Below, in pieces: positions 35,493 to 45,106 of a stretch of 64,000 bases of DNA. The DNA comes from Galbitalea soli (GTDB lineage Bacteria > Actinomycetota > Actinomycetes > Actinomycetales > Microbacteriaceae): NCBI RefSeq assembly GCF_010686725.1, contig NZ_JAAGWZ010000002.1:1-64000 (forward strand), read 5' to 3'. The notes under the pieces were generated by a model. It saw only the letters and a list, made by a program, of their open reading frames with translations. It was not told the DNA's origin and did not search any database. The translations under genes were made by a program, and so were the position numbers. Positions within the stretch are counted from its first letter, which is position 1. Each line of letters starts with the position of its first letter.

Positions 35493-36806
35493 ATGAAGAA
35501 CGCTTGGAAAGCCGCCACGGTACTCGCCGTCGCGACGGCGCTCGTCCTCACCGGATGCAGCGACCCCGGTACCTCCGGCACGAGCTCGGCGCCCGCCGCC
35601 TGGCCCGCCCAGAACACCAAACTCAAGGGCACCACCCTCACGATCTGGGCTGCCGCCAACTCCAACAAGACGCCCGCGTCGGTCATCGCCGGTTTCGAGA
35701 AGCTGACCGGGGCGACCGTGAAGGTCGTCACCATCCCCGACCCGTACGAACAGGGCGTGCAGACGAAGGTCGCCACGGGCGACAAGCCCGACCTCGCCTT
35801 CTGGCAGCCGACCGGTTCGGAGCTCACGGCACTGAACGCCAGCACCAACCTCCAGACCCTGGACGGCGCCCCGTGGCTGAGCTCCTACGCCGGGAACCTG
35901 AAGGACATCACGGGGCTGCTCGGCGGCAAGCGCTACGCCGCGCTCGTCACCACGCCCGCGGTCGAGGGCGTCTACTACAACAAGACGATCTTCGCGAAGG
36001 ACGGGATCACCTCGACCCCGAAGAACTGGGACGAGTTCATCGCCGATGCCAAGAAGATCAAGGCGGCCGGCGACGTGCCGTTCTTCGAGATGGGCGGCGA
36101 CCGCTGGGCGACGCAGTGGTGGGTGCAGGTGCAGCTCGCCGACGCGGCGAAGACGGGCCTGTGGGACCGCGTCAACTCCAACAAGGAGAAGTTCACCGAC
36201 CCGACCATGCTGGGAGCGATCAAGAACTACCAGGGTCTGATCAAGGACGGCTACTTCAACTCCGACATCAAGACGGCGACCTTCATCGACCAGGGCAACG
36301 CGCTGCTGGGCGGCAAGGCGGCGATGGCGCTCCAGGTCAACTCGTTCTTCGGCGAACTGCAGGCCTCCTCCGACACCGCAACGCTCGACAAGACGATCGG
36401 GTTCTTCCCGATCTCCCCCTCGGGCAACGTCTCGACGTTCATCCCGGATCAGAGCAACGCGCTCGTCGCCTTCAAGACCGGCGACGCGCAGCGGGAGGCG
36501 GCAGCGCGCCAGTTCCTCGCCTACTGGCTCGGCGACGGCTACGCCGACTTCGTGAAGGCGCAGAACACGGTCTCGCTGGAGACCGGGGTCGCGACCCCGT
36601 CCACCGTGCCGTCCGCGCTCAAGGACGCGGCCGCCTCGCTCGGCGACTCGGTCGGCTCCATGCAGGCGCTCGCCGTCGCGAACCCCGATCTGTACATCAA
36701 CCTCGCCGACATGATTCAGGGCACGAAGACGCCGGAGCAGGTCGCGCAGGTCACGCAGGATCAGTTCGCTCAGCTCGCCAAGGCCCAGGGCGTCGCGGGC
36801 TTCTAG
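35493..36806 (+). CDS. Alpha-galactoside-type ABC substrate-binding lipoprotein
   Basis: Predicted 437-residue family 1 solute-binding protein with a signal peptide ending in LTGC. Body motifs include TTLTIWAAANSNKTPASV, DLAFWQPTG, VEGVYYNKTIFAK and GKAAMALQVNSFFG. AAGGAG precedes the ATG. It follows the alpha-galactosidase by 52 bases and is separated from its permease by a strong hairpin. The ligand is inferred from the enzyme next to it. Confidence 0.88.
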   Translation: MKNAWKAATVLAVATALVLTGCSDPGTSGTSSAPAAWPAQNTKLKGTTLTIWAAANSNKTPASVIAGFEKLTGATVKVVTIPDPYEQGVQTKVATGDKPDLAFWQPTGSELTALNASTNLQTLDGAPWLSSYAGNLKDITGLLGGKRYAALVTTPAVEGVYYNKTIFAKDGITSTPKNWDEFIADAKKIKAAGDVPFFEMGGDRWATQWWVQVQLADAAKTGLWDRVNSNKEKFTDPTMLGAIKNYQGLIKDGYFNSDIKTATFIDQGNALLGGKAAMALQVNSFFGELQASSDTATLDKTIGFFPISPSGNVSTFIPDQSNALVAFKTGDAQREAAARQFLAYWLGDGYADFVKAQNTVSLETGVATPSTVPSALKDAAASLGDSVGSMQALAVANPDLYINLADMIQGTKTPEQVAQVTQDQFAQLAKAQGVAGF

Positions 36807-36822
36807 GCTCGACTCGCATCCG

Positions 36823-36859
36823 GTGTCGGGCGGCGGACCATCCCCGCCGCCCGGCACCA
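36823..36859 (+). promoter_or_regulatory. 15-bp hairpin between binding-protein and permease genes
   Basis: GGTGTCGGGCGGCGG (36823-36837) pairs with CCGCCGCCCGGCACC (36845-36859), 15 bp with one G-T pair and a 7-base loop, without a T-run. Its position copies the hairpin at 15596-15630 and it probably raises binding-protein expression over permease. Confidence 0.6.
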
Positions 36860-36879
36860 CCCCAGGAAAGGTTCCCCAG

Positions 36880-37809
36880 ATGTCCAGCACCCCGACGATC
36901 GGCCGCGGCCCGGCCGGGCTCGGCGATCGGCGCCGGATGCTCCGCTCCAGCCGCGAACACCCCGCCTGGTTCCTCATCCCCGCGCTCGCGGTGCTCGTCG
37001 TCTTCTTCTTCGTGCCCACCGCGTTCAACTTCATCTACGCGTTCACCGACTGGTCGAGCTTCAAGAGCTCGATCGGCTTCGTCGGATTCGACAACATCGT
37101 GGCGCTCCTGGGCAACGGGAGCCTGCTCGGCGATCTGCGGATCACCCTCGTCTACGCGGTGCTGGTCGCGATCTTCCAGAACCTGTTCGGGCTCATCCTC
37201 GCCCTCGTCCTCGAACGCGACACCCGCATCAACCGGATCGCCCGCGTCGCGTTCTTCGTGCCTGTCGTCATGTCGGCGCTCGCCGTCGGCTACATCTTCC
37301 AGGCGCTGCTCAAGCCGACCGGGGCCCTCAACGGCATCATCGGCGCGGTGGTCGGGCATCCGGTGTCGATCGCGTGGCTGGGCAGCACGAGCTGGACGAT
37401 CGTCGTCGTGGCGCTCATCCACGCCTGGAAGTGGATGGGGCTCTCGATGCTCATCTACCTCGCCGGGCTCAAGACCATCAGCGAGGACGTCGTCGAGGCG
37501 GCGCGTCTCGACGGCGCCGGGTGGTGGTCGTCATTCCGGCTCATCCGGTTCCCGCTCCTCGCTCCGGCGATCACCTTCAATGTGGCGACAGCCCTTCTGG
37601 GCTCGATGAACGGCTTCGACATCGTGCAGGCCACCACCCAGGGCGGGCCGGGCGGCACCACCGAGCTCCTCAACATCTTCATCTTCCGCACCTTCGGGCA
37701 GGGCCTCTTCGCCCAGGCCACCACGATGAGCCTGTCGCTGTTCCTGATGGTCGCGATACTCGCGTTCCCGGTCATCCGCTTCCTGCGCAAACGAGAGGAC
37801 GTGCTGTGA
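36880..37809 (+). CDS. Carbohydrate ABC transporter permease, MalF/UgpA type
   Basis: Predicted 309-residue inner-membrane subunit with six hydrophobic segments and an EAA loop near ISEDVVEAARLDGAGWW. ATG 36880 with AGGAAAGG upstream; the longer frame from 36823 covers the hairpin and is unlikely. Unlike the MalF-like protein at 13957-15558 it lacks the large external insert, so it is of the generic sugar type. Stop overlaps the next start by 4 bases. Confidence 0.9.
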   Translation: MSSTPTIGRGPAGLGDRRRMLRSSREHPAWFLIPALAVLVVFFFVPTAFNFIYAFTDWSSFKSSIGFVGFDNIVALLGNGSLLGDLRITLVYAVLVAIFQNLFGLILALVLERDTRINRIARVAFFVPVVMSALAVGYIFQALLKPTGALNGIIGAVVGHPVSIAWLGSTSWTIVVVALIHAWKWMGLSMLIYLAGLKTISEDVVEAARLDGAGWWSSFRLIRFPLLAPAITFNVATALLGSMNGFDIVQATTQGGPGGTTELLNIFIFRTFGQGLFAQATTMSLSLFLMVAILAFPVIRFLRKREDVL

Positions 37810-38654
37810 GCAGCTCGAGCCCCACCGCGAGACTCCGCCGACCCCTGCGGACCGTGCAGCCGATCGTCGCCATCCTGCTGGTCGTCGGGCTCCTTGGCGT
37901 TCCGTTCTGGATGGTCGTCGTCACGGCGGGCAAGTCGCTGCGGCAGTCCCTCACCCCCGACCTCACCCTGCCCACTCACTGGCAGCTGTGGCAGAACATC
38001 GTCACCGTGCTCGACCAGGGGCGGATGCTGCCCGCGCTTCTGGGCAGCCTGCTGGTGATGGTGCCCTCGGTGGTCGGGGTGCTGCTCCTCGGTTCGATGG
38101 CGTCGTGGATCCTCGCTCGACGCCGCTCTCGGGCGATGGCGGCGGTGTACGCGCTCGCGATCAGCGGCATCGTCCTGCCACCCGCCGTCGTCACGATCGT
38201 GCTGCTGCTGCGCCAGATCGGACTCGCGGGCACACCGCTCGGGATGATCGGCGTCTACATGGGCATGTACATGTCGACCGTCATCTTCTTCGTGACCGGA
38301 TTCGTGCGCACCATCCCGGTGGAGCTGGAGGAGGCCGCGCGCGTGGACGGTGCGGGGCCGGTGAAGGTGTTCTTCAGGATCATCCTGCCGCTGCTCGGGC
38401 CGACCCTCGCGACCGCGACGATCCTCATCTGCCTGTACATCTGGAACGACGTGTTCTACGCGCTCTTCGTCGTGGGCGGACGCCTCGACACGCTGCCCCT
38501 CAACCTCTATCAGGTGGCCAGCTCGGGCCTGTATCTGCAGAACTGGAACCTGATCTTCGCGTACATCATTCTCATGAGCCTCCCCCTCCTCATCACCTTC
38601 ATGGTGATGCAGCGCAGGATCATCTCCGGCATCACCAGCGGCGCGGTGAAGTGA
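37806..38654 (+). CDS. Carbohydrate ABC transporter permease, MalG/UgpE type
   Basis: Predicted 282-residue partner permease with six hydrophobic segments, an EAA loop near IPVELEEAARVDGAGP and the C terminus QRRIISGITSGAVK typical of the family. GTGA overlap with the previous gene. No ATPase is encoded in the operon, so a shared MsiK-type ATPase elsewhere is expected. Confidence 0.9.
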   Translation: MSSSSPTARLRRPLRTVQPIVAILLVVGLLGVPFWMVVVTAGKSLRQSLTPDLTLPTHWQLWQNIVTVLDQGRMLPALLGSLLVMVPSVVGVLLLGSMASWILARRRSRAMAAVYALAISGIVLPPAVVTIVLLLRQIGLAGTPLGMIGVYMGMYMSTVIFFVTGFVRTIPVELEEAARVDGAGPVKVFFRIILPLLGPTLATATILICLYIWNDVFYALFVVGGRLDTLPLNLYQVASSGLYLQNWNLIFAYIILMSLPLLITFMVMQRRIISGITSGAVK

Positions 38655-38682
38655 GGCGGGTTCCGCGTACTCTGGGAGCGTC

Positions 38683-39702
38683 ATGAGCGTTGCGCGAGAG
38701 AACAAGCCGCCGGTCATCGCCGATGTCGCGAGACTCGCCGGTGTCTCGGTCCCGACGGTCTCGCGGGTGCTCACCGGCGCCGCAAAGGTCAGCCCCGAGA
38801 AGCAGAAGCGGGTGCAGGACGCGATCGCCGAACTGCACTTCAGGCCGAGTGCCGCCGCGCGCGCGCTCGTCTCCCGGCAGCCGCGCATCATCGCCGTGCT
38901 GGCGGGCAACACCTCGCGCTATGGATACGCCGAAACGATCCGCGGAATCGAGGAGAGCGCGCGGGCGGACGGCTACCTCGTCACCATCACCGTCGTCGAG
39001 TCGGCGGAGCACGACGATGTCGATACCGCGGTCTCCCTCGTGCTCGACCAGCCGATCGCCGGCATCATCGTTCTCAAGTTCGACCCGCCCGGGGTCGCGG
39101 CGCTTCACAAGATCCCGACGGATATCCCGACGGTCTCGATCTCCGGCGTGCGCGAGAACCTGGTGCCGCAGGCGGTGCTCGCCGAGGCCGACGCGGCGCG
39201 CGAGATGACCGACTACCTGCTCGACCTCGGGCACCGCACGGTCCACCACGTGCGCGTGCCGCCGTCGCGGCGCGAGGACGGACGAACGACCGGGTGGCGC
39301 GCGGCGCTGCTCGCGCGGGACGCGCCCGTGCCCGAGATCTCGGATGCCGGCTGGGACCCCGAGTCGGGGCGCGCGATCGGGCGCGAACTGGCCACACGGC
39401 CCGAGGTCACGGCGGTGTTCTGCGGCAATGACGAGATCGCGATGGGCGTCATCCGAGGACTCACCGAGGGCGGGCGCGCGGTGCCCGCCGACGTGAGCGT
39501 CGCAGGCTTCGACGATCATCCGCTCGCCGCCATGTGGTCGCCTCCACTCACGACCGTCCGGCAGGATTTCGCCGGCCTCGGCACCCGGGCGTATGGCCTG
39601 CTCACCAAGGTGGTCGCGCGGGAGACGGTGCGCAAATACTCCTCGGAGCGGCCGAGCCTCGTCGTGCGCGAGAGCACCGCGGCCCCGCGCGGGGATCGCT
39701 GA
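38683..39702 (+). CDS. LacI family regulator of the alpha-galactoside locus
   Basis: Predicted 339-residue repressor. Headpiece PPVIADVARLAGVSVPTVSRVL at about residues 9-30, hinge RPSAAARALVS, sugar-binding domain with AGFDDHPLAA and C-terminal LVVRESTAAP. It closes the alpha-galactosidase/importer operon and is the natural ligand-responsive repressor for the perfect palindrome at 33266-33279. Confidence 0.88.
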   Translation: MSVARENKPPVIADVARLAGVSVPTVSRVLTGAAKVSPEKQKRVQDAIAELHFRPSAAARALVSRQPRIIAVLAGNTSRYGYAETIRGIEESARADGYLVTITVVESAEHDDVDTAVSLVLDQPIAGIIVLKFDPPGVAALHKIPTDIPTVSISGVRENLVPQAVLAEADAAREMTDYLLDLGHRTVHHVRVPPSRREDGRTTGWRAALLARDAPVPEISDAGWDPESGRAIGRELATRPEVTAVFCGNDEIAMGVIRGLTEGGRAVPADVSVAGFDDHPLAAMWSPPLTTVRQDFAGLGTRAYGLLTKVVARETVRKYSSERPSLVVRESTAAPRGDR

Positions 39703-39726
39703 GGGCACCGCCCCGCGTCAGCTGCG

Positions 39727-39801
39727 CTCCTCGTCGCTCCTCGCGCTCCCCGTCGCTCCCCGCGCTCCCCGTCGCTCCCCGCGCTCCCCTCGCTCCCCGC
39801 G
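39727..39801. repeat. Four tandem ~19-bp repeats
   Basis: The unit CTCCCCGTCGCTCCCCGCG is repeated at 39727-39745 (two T variants), 39746-39764, 39765-39783 and 39784-39801 (one base short). Each unit is itself built of two CGCTCC half-units. It lies just after the LacI gene in a 286-base stretch with no convincing coding frame. Confidence 0.75.
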
Positions 39802-39805
39802 CCGG

Positions 39806-39926
39806 TTCCGTTTGCAGGGCCGTCGTCGCTCGGTTGTGGAGGAGGCGGCCAAATTGCTGGAGATTTCGGGTGTCATGCTGCGTGCGGGCGCCTCGAGGGG
39901 CGCGCGGCCCTGCATTGTGAACGGAA
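39806..39926. repeat. ~120-bp imperfect inverted-repeat element
   Basis: TTCCGTT (39806-39812) with TGCAGGGCCG (39813-39822) is matched on the other side by CGGCCCTGCA (39905-39914) and AACGGAA (39920-39926), so 17 bp of arms enclose about 80 bp of lower-GC sequence. This could be a structured RNA, a terminator array or a small non-autonomous mobile element. Confidence 0.45.
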
Positions 39927-39988
39927 GACTCAGCCCGTCAGACCGCGCGAGTCGGCGCGCCGCGGGAGTGAGCGTGAGGGCCGGCACC

Positions 39989-40804
<816 letters not shown>

Positions 40805-40829
40805 CGTTTCGCTAGTGTATCAGCTGCCC

Positions 40830-40857
40830 TGAACACCGTTCAGGTGAACGCTGTTCA
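40830..40857. promoter_or_regulatory. Tandem BioQ-type operators
   Basis: TGAACACCGTTCA (40830-40842) and TGAACGCTGTTCA (40845-40857) are two 13-bp palindromes of the form TGAAC-N3-GTTCA, 2 bp apart. This is very close to the TGAAC-N3-GTTAC motif known for BioQ of mycobacteria and corynebacteria. They lie between the divergent tetR and bioY genes and cover the likely tetR -35 region, so biotin uptake and the regulator are probably co-repressed. Confidence 0.75.
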
Positions 40858-40873
40858 TGAGACGGATTGCCCA

Positions 40874-41449
40874 ATGACGACACGCCGCCCTGCCGCCCTC
40901 GACCTCCGCGACCTCGCCCGCATCGTGGTCTTCGCCGCGATCATCGCCGTGCTCGGCCTCGCGCCGGGTATCCCGGTCTTCGGCAGTGTGCCGATCACCT
41001 CGCAGACGCTCGGGGTCATGCTCGCGGGCACCGTGCTCGGCGCCTGGCGGGGTGCGGCCGCGGTTCTGGTGGTCGAGGTGCTCGTCGCGCTGGGGCTTCC
41101 GCTGCTGGCCGGCCCGCGCGGCGGCGCCGGCGTGTTCGTCGGGCCCTCAGCGGGCTACCTCATCGGCTGGATCGTCGGCGCCTTCGTCATCGGCGCGATC
41201 GCCCGCGCGGGCTCGCGGCGCCCCGTGTGGTGGCGCACCGCGATCGCCTGCGTGGTGGGCGGCATCCTCGTCATCTACGCGATCGGCATCCCGGTCGTCT
41301 CGGCGGTCACCCATCTGCCGCTCGCGACGGCGGCGATCTCCAGCCTCGCCTTCGTTCCCGGCGATCTGCTCAAGGTGGTCATCGCCACCCTCATCACGCA
41401 GGCGCTGTGGCGCGCGTACCCGGCCGCGTTCCGACGGGGGAGGGCCTGA
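40874..41449 (+). CDS. bioY: Biotin ECF transporter S component BioY
   Basis: Predicted 191-residue membrane protein binding biotin. It has about six hydrophobic segments, PITSQTLGVMLAGTVLGAWRG after helix 1, FVGPSAGYLIGW, and the C-terminal FVPGDLLKVVIATLI, all BioY marks. It works with the BioM ATPase and BioN transmembrane protein encoded downstream in the same operon. Start ATG at 40874 lies 17 bases after the second operator. Confidence 0.9.
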   Translation: MTTRRPAALDLRDLARIVVFAAIIAVLGLAPGIPVFGSVPITSQTLGVMLAGTVLGAWRGAAAVLVVEVLVALGLPLLAGPRGGAGVFVGPSAGYLIGWIVGAFVIGAIARAGSRRPVWWRTAIACVVGGILVIYAIGIPVVSAVTHLPLATAAISSLAFVPGDLLKVVIATLITQALWRAYPAAFRRGRA

Positions 41450-41459
41450 CGGCCGTCGC

Positions 41460-42629
41460 ATGGATGACCCCCACCCCGGCCCCGTGACCCCGGGCCGCCT
41501 CGTCCCGATCCTCGATCCCGACCCGGTCGCGATGGTCCGCACCATCCTGGCCGTGCGCGAGGCGGGCGGTGTCCCGCTCGTCGGCGACGCGCACTGGGAC
41601 CGGGCCTTCTGGCAGCGGACCGCGGCGACCGCGGCCGCCCTCAGGCCGGCCCCGCACATCGCGTGGGCCACGTTCAGCTCGGGCAGCACGGGGGCGCCGC
41701 GCATCATCGCGCGGTCCGCGGAGTCGTGGGAGAGCTCGTTCCCCGCCGTGACCGAGGCGATGGAACTGCACCCGGGCGACGCGGTCCTGCTTCCCGCTCC
41801 GCTCGCGTCGTCGCTCTCGCTGTTCTCGCTGGCTCATGCGCGCGCCTCGGGGGCGGGCATCCTGCTGCCGCGGGGGCGTACGGTGGCAGGGCGAGATCTG
41901 GAGGGAGCGACCATCGTGCACTGCACCCCTCCCGCGCTGGCGACCATCGTGACGGCGATCGAGGGCGGAGCCCCGCACGGCCTCCGCACGGCGCTCGTCG
42001 GCGGGGCCCGGCTGGATCCCGCGCTGCGATCGAGGGCGGAGGCGCTGGGGGTGCGGGCGGTGAGCTACTACGGCGCCGCCGAGCTGTCCTTCGTCGCGAT
42101 CGACCGTGACGGCTCGGGGTTGCGGCCCTTCCCGGGTGTGGAGCTGCGGGTGATCGACGACGAGTTGTGGGTGCGGTCGCCGTTCCTCGCGGACGGCTAC
42201 CTCGGGGAGTCGCGCGGCGCGCTCCGCCGCGACGCCGGGGGCTGGGCGACCGTCGGGGACCGCGCCGAGGTCGACGCGAGCGGTCGGGTGCGGCTGCTCG
42301 GTCGATCGGACGGCGCCATCCTGACGGCCGCGGCGACGGTGATCCCCGACGACGTCGAGGCGGCCCTCCTCACGATTCCCGGCATCGCGGAGGCCGTCGT
42401 GTTCGCGTTTCCCGCGCCCGGTGACGACTCGATCGTGGCCGCCGTCGTGCGATTCGACGGTGCTCCTCCCCCCGAGCTCCGCGCCCGGGCCGCCGCCCTG
42501 CTCAGCTCGTCGCACCTGCCCCGACTGTGGTTCACGGTGGCGGAGCTCCCCACGACGGCCTCGGGCAAGCCGGCGCGGGCGCGCATTCGCGACGACGCGA
42601 TCGCGGGACGGATGGCCCGCCTTGGCTAG
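41460..42629 (+). CDS. Compact AMP-forming acyl-CoA ligase-like protein
   Basis: Predicted 389-residue member of the ANL superfamily. Core motifs are present: P-loop FSSGSTGAPR (A3), YYGAAELS (A5), VGDRAEVDASGR and GRSDGAI (A7/A8), and the C-terminal lysine motif TASGKPAR (A10). It lacks roughly the first 100 residues of usual ligases, so the N-terminal subdomain is reduced. Starting 10 bases after bioY and overlapping the thiolase gene, it is part of the biotin-uptake operon. A role in activating pimelate or a biotin precursor, or biotin itself, is possible but unproven. Confidence 0.78.
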   Translation: MDDPHPGPVTPGRLVPILDPDPVAMVRTILAVREAGGVPLVGDAHWDRAFWQRTAATAAALRPAPHIAWATFSSGSTGAPRIIARSAESWESSFPAVTEAMELHPGDAVLLPAPLASSLSLFSLAHARASGAGILLPRGRTVAGRDLEGATIVHCTPPALATIVTAIEGGAPHGLRTALVGGARLDPALRSRAEALGVRAVSYYGAAELSFVAIDRDGSGLRPFPGVELRVIDDELWVRSPFLADGYLGESRGALRRDAGGWATVGDRAEVDASGRVRLLGRSDGAILTAAATVIPDDVEAALLTIPGIAEAVVFAFPAPGDDSIVAAVVRFDGAPPPELRARAAALLSSSHLPRLWFTVAELPTTASGKPARARIRDDAIAGRMARLG

Positions 42630-43833
42630 CGCGGCGCCGGTCGTCGTCGCCGCCTACCGCACCCCGATCACGACCCGCGGGGGCCGCCTCGCGACCATCC
42701 CGGCCGAGGCATTGGCCGCGCCCGTCATTGCCGCGTGCGCGGACGAGGCGCACCGGGTCACCGGCCGCGCGCTCGACGTCGGCGACGTGATCCTCGGCAA
42801 CTGCATGGGGCCCGGCGGCAATATCGCGCGACTGTCGGCGCTCGCCGCGGGCCTGCCCGTCGAGGTGCCCGGCATGACCGTCGATCGCCAGTGCGGCAGC
42901 GGGCTGGCGGCGATCGTCACGGCGGCCGAGTCCCTGCGCGCCGGGGGCGACTCGCGGATGATCGTGGCCGGCGGCGTCGAGAGCGCGAGCACCGCCCCCA
43001 CCCGTATCGCACGCGGTGCGACGAGCGGGTACGCGCGGGCCGCGTTCGCGCCCGAGGGGTTCCCCGACCCGGAGATGGGTCCGGCGGCGCAGGCCCTCGC
43101 CGCGCTGGACGGCATCTCCCGCGAGGCGCAAGACGCCTACGCCGACCGCAGCCACCGAGCGGCGCTCGCCGCCCGGGCGGCGAGCGGGTACGACGCGGAG
43201 ATCGTCGCCGTGGGCGGCGTGACGGCCGACGACGGCCCGCGGGCGGGGATCGCCCAGCTGCTCGGCCGCTTTCCCGCGCTCTACCCGGGCGGCGGCACGG
43301 TCACCGCGGGCAACTCGACCCGCATCAGCGACGGCGCGGCCGCCGTCGCCCTGGTCGCGGCCGAGGATCGGGCCGGGGCTCCCGGCCTCGCGTTGATCGC
43401 GAGCGCGACGGTGGGCTGCGATCCCGCGCTGCCCGGTCTCGGCCCCGTGGGCGCGGTGCGGGCGGTGCTCGAGCGCGCCGGGGTGACGCTCGACGACCTC
43501 GCCGCCATCGAGATCGTGGAGGCGTTCTCCGCGCAGACCCTCGCCGTGCTGCGGCGCCTCGGGCTCGCGGGTGGGGCCGGCAACGCCCCTGCCGGCGGAC
43601 CCGACGCCCAGGCGGCGACCGGACCGGACCCAGCTGACGTCGACCCGCGCGTCTGCGCCGGGGGCGGGGCGCTCGCGCTCGGTCATCCCTGGGGCGCCAG
43701 CGGCGCGGTCGTCGTGGTGCGCCTGTTCTCGCGACTGGTGCGCGCGGGTGCCCCGGCCGGTTCGCTGGGCCTCGCGACGGCGGCCGTCGGTGGCGGGATG
43801 GGCGTCGCCGCCCTGTTCGAGGTCGTGCGATGA
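42622..43833 (+). CDS. Thiolase homologue lacking two catalytic residues
   Basis: Predicted 403-residue thiolase-fold protein. The nucleophile Cys91 is present (VDRQCGSG), as is His355 in GHPWGASG. However the NEAF motif reads VEAF (Val299 for Asn), and the CIGGG motif reads AVGGG (Ala388 for the catalytic Cys). Without the second cysteine a normal Claisen condensation or thiolysis is unlikely; acyl transfer may remain. TTG start at 42622 overlaps the ligase stop by 8 bases, and its own stop overlaps bioM by 4, so it belongs to the biotin operon. Confidence 0.8.
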   Translation: MASAAPVVVAAYRTPITTRGGRLATIPAEALAAPVIAACADEAHRVTGRALDVGDVILGNCMGPGGNIARLSALAAGLPVEVPGMTVDRQCGSGLAAIVTAAESLRAGGDSRMIVAGGVESASTAPTRIARGATSGYARAAFAPEGFPDPEMGPAAQALAALDGISREAQDAYADRSHRAALAARAASGYDAEIVAVGGVTADDGPRAGIAQLLGRFPALYPGGGTVTAGNSTRISDGAAAVALVAAEDRAGAPGLALIASATVGCDPALPGLGPVGAVRAVLERAGVTLDDLAAIEIVEAFSAQTLAVLRRLGLAGGAGNAPAGGPDAQAATGPDPADVDPRVCAGGGALALGHPWGASGAVVVVRLFSRLVRAGAPAGSLGLATAAVGGGMGVAALFEVVR

Positions 43834-44513
43834 CGGGCATCAGCGCGCGCGAGGTGGGCGTGGAGTTCGACGGCCGGGTCGCCCTGCGCGGGGTGAGCGT
43901 CGAACTGACCGAGCGGCGCATCGCCGTCATCGGATCGAACGGCTCGGGCAAGTCGACCTTCGCGCGGTTGCTCAACGGACTCGTCGCGCCCACAACGGGT
44001 TCGCTCACCGTGCACGGACTCGACCCCGCCCACCAGGCGCGCGAGCTGCGGCGACGGGTCGGGTTCATCTTCAGCAATCCCGATGCGCAGATCATCATGC
44101 CGACGGTCGCCGAGGACGTCGCCTACTCGCTGCGCGGTCGAGGTCTGGCCCGTGACGAGGTACGCGACCGCGTCACCGCGATCCTGGAGCGCTTCGGGCT
44201 CGCCGCGCACGCCGATGCCCCCGCCCACGCCCTCTCCAGCGGGCAGAAGCAGCTCCTCGCCCTCAGCGCTGTGCTCATCACCGAGCCCGCGCTCCTCGTC
44301 GCCGACGAGCCGACGGCGCTCCTCGACGCCCGCAACACGCGCCGCATCGCCGCAGCCCTCCTCGACGAGCTCCCCCAGCAGCTCGTGCTCGTCACCCACG
44401 ACCTGCGGCTCGCCGCGCGCTGCGATGTCGCCCTCTGGTTCGACGACGGCCGCCTCATCGCGCAGGGGTCGCCCGCCGAACTGCTCGCCCGCTACGAGCG
44501 GGAGCACGCGTGA
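43830..44513 (+). CDS. bioM: Biotin ECF transporter ATPase BioM
   Basis: Predicted 227-residue ATPase of the CbiO/EcfA type. Walker A GSNGSGKST, Q loop in GFIFSNPDAQIIMPTV (the NPDxQ form typical of ECF ATPases), signature LSSGQKQLL, Walker B LLVADEPTALLD and the VTHD switch. It powers BioY-mediated biotin uptake with BioN. Start ATGA overlaps the thiolase stop. Confidence 0.9.
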   Translation: MTGISAREVGVEFDGRVALRGVSVELTERRIAVIGSNGSGKSTFARLLNGLVAPTTGSLTVHGLDPAHQARELRRRVGFIFSNPDAQIIMPTVAEDVAYSLRGRGLARDEVRDRVTAILERFGLAAHADAPAHALSSGQKQLLALSAVLITEPALLVADEPTALLDARNTRRIAAALLDELPQQLVLVTHDLRLAARCDVALWFDDGRLIAQGSPAELLARYEREHA

Positions 44514-45106
44514 TCGCCCTCTACCGCACGGGCACCGGGCCGCTGCACCGGCTCGCGGCCGGACCCAAGCTGCTGCTCTTCGCGGTCATCGCGCTCACCC
44601 TCTCCCTGCTGGCCCCGACCCTGTGGATGCTCGGCGCAGCCCTCGCGCTCGTCGTCGCCGTGTACGCGGTCGCGGGCCTGGGAGCGCGCGAGCTGGGCCG
44701 GCAGCTGTGGACGTCACGCTGGCTGATCGTGATCATGCTGGTGCCCCAGCTCATCGTGCTGCCGCCGGTGGTCGCGGTGGCGAACACGGGGAGGGTGGTG
44801 GCGATCATCCTGCTCGCAGCGGCCGTCACGCTCACGACTCGGGTGCCGGCGGTGATCGAGGCGACCGAGCGAGGGCTCGGCTGGACCCGTCGCTTCGGCG
44901 GCAACCCGGCGCTCGTCGGGCTCGTGCTCGCGCTCACGATCACGACGATCCCGGTGATCGCGGGCTTCGCGACGGTCATCCGCGAGGCCCAGGCCGCGCG
45001 CGGGGCACGCATGCGGCTCACCACCTTCGTGGTGCCGCTGCTCGTGATGTCGCTGCGGCACGCCGACGACCTCGGCGACGCCCTCGCGGCCCGGGGGGTC
45101 GAGTGA
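44510..45106 (+). CDS. bioN: Biotin ECF transporter T component BioN
   Basis: Predicted 198-residue CbiQ/EcfT-type transmembrane protein linking the ATPase to BioY. Several hydrophobic segments occupy the first 160 residues; coupling-helix type motifs AQAARGARM and ALAARGVE appear near residues 165 and 195. GTGA overlaps with both neighbours, so bioM-bioN-CHY are translationally coupled. Confidence 0.87.
   Translation: MIALYRTGTGPLHRLAAGPKLLLFAVIALTLSLLAPTLWMLGAALALVVAVYAVAGLGARELGRQLWTSRWLIVIMLVPQLIVLPPVVAVANTGRVVAIILLAAAVTLTTRVPAVIEATERGLGWTRRFGGNPALVGLVLALTITTIPVIAGFATVIREAQAARGARMRLTTFVVPLLVMSLRHADDLGDALAARGVE

Noticed and set aside
39727-39801. CRISPR or coding repeat
   Set aside because: No spacers between units and no frame with plausible composition on either strand.
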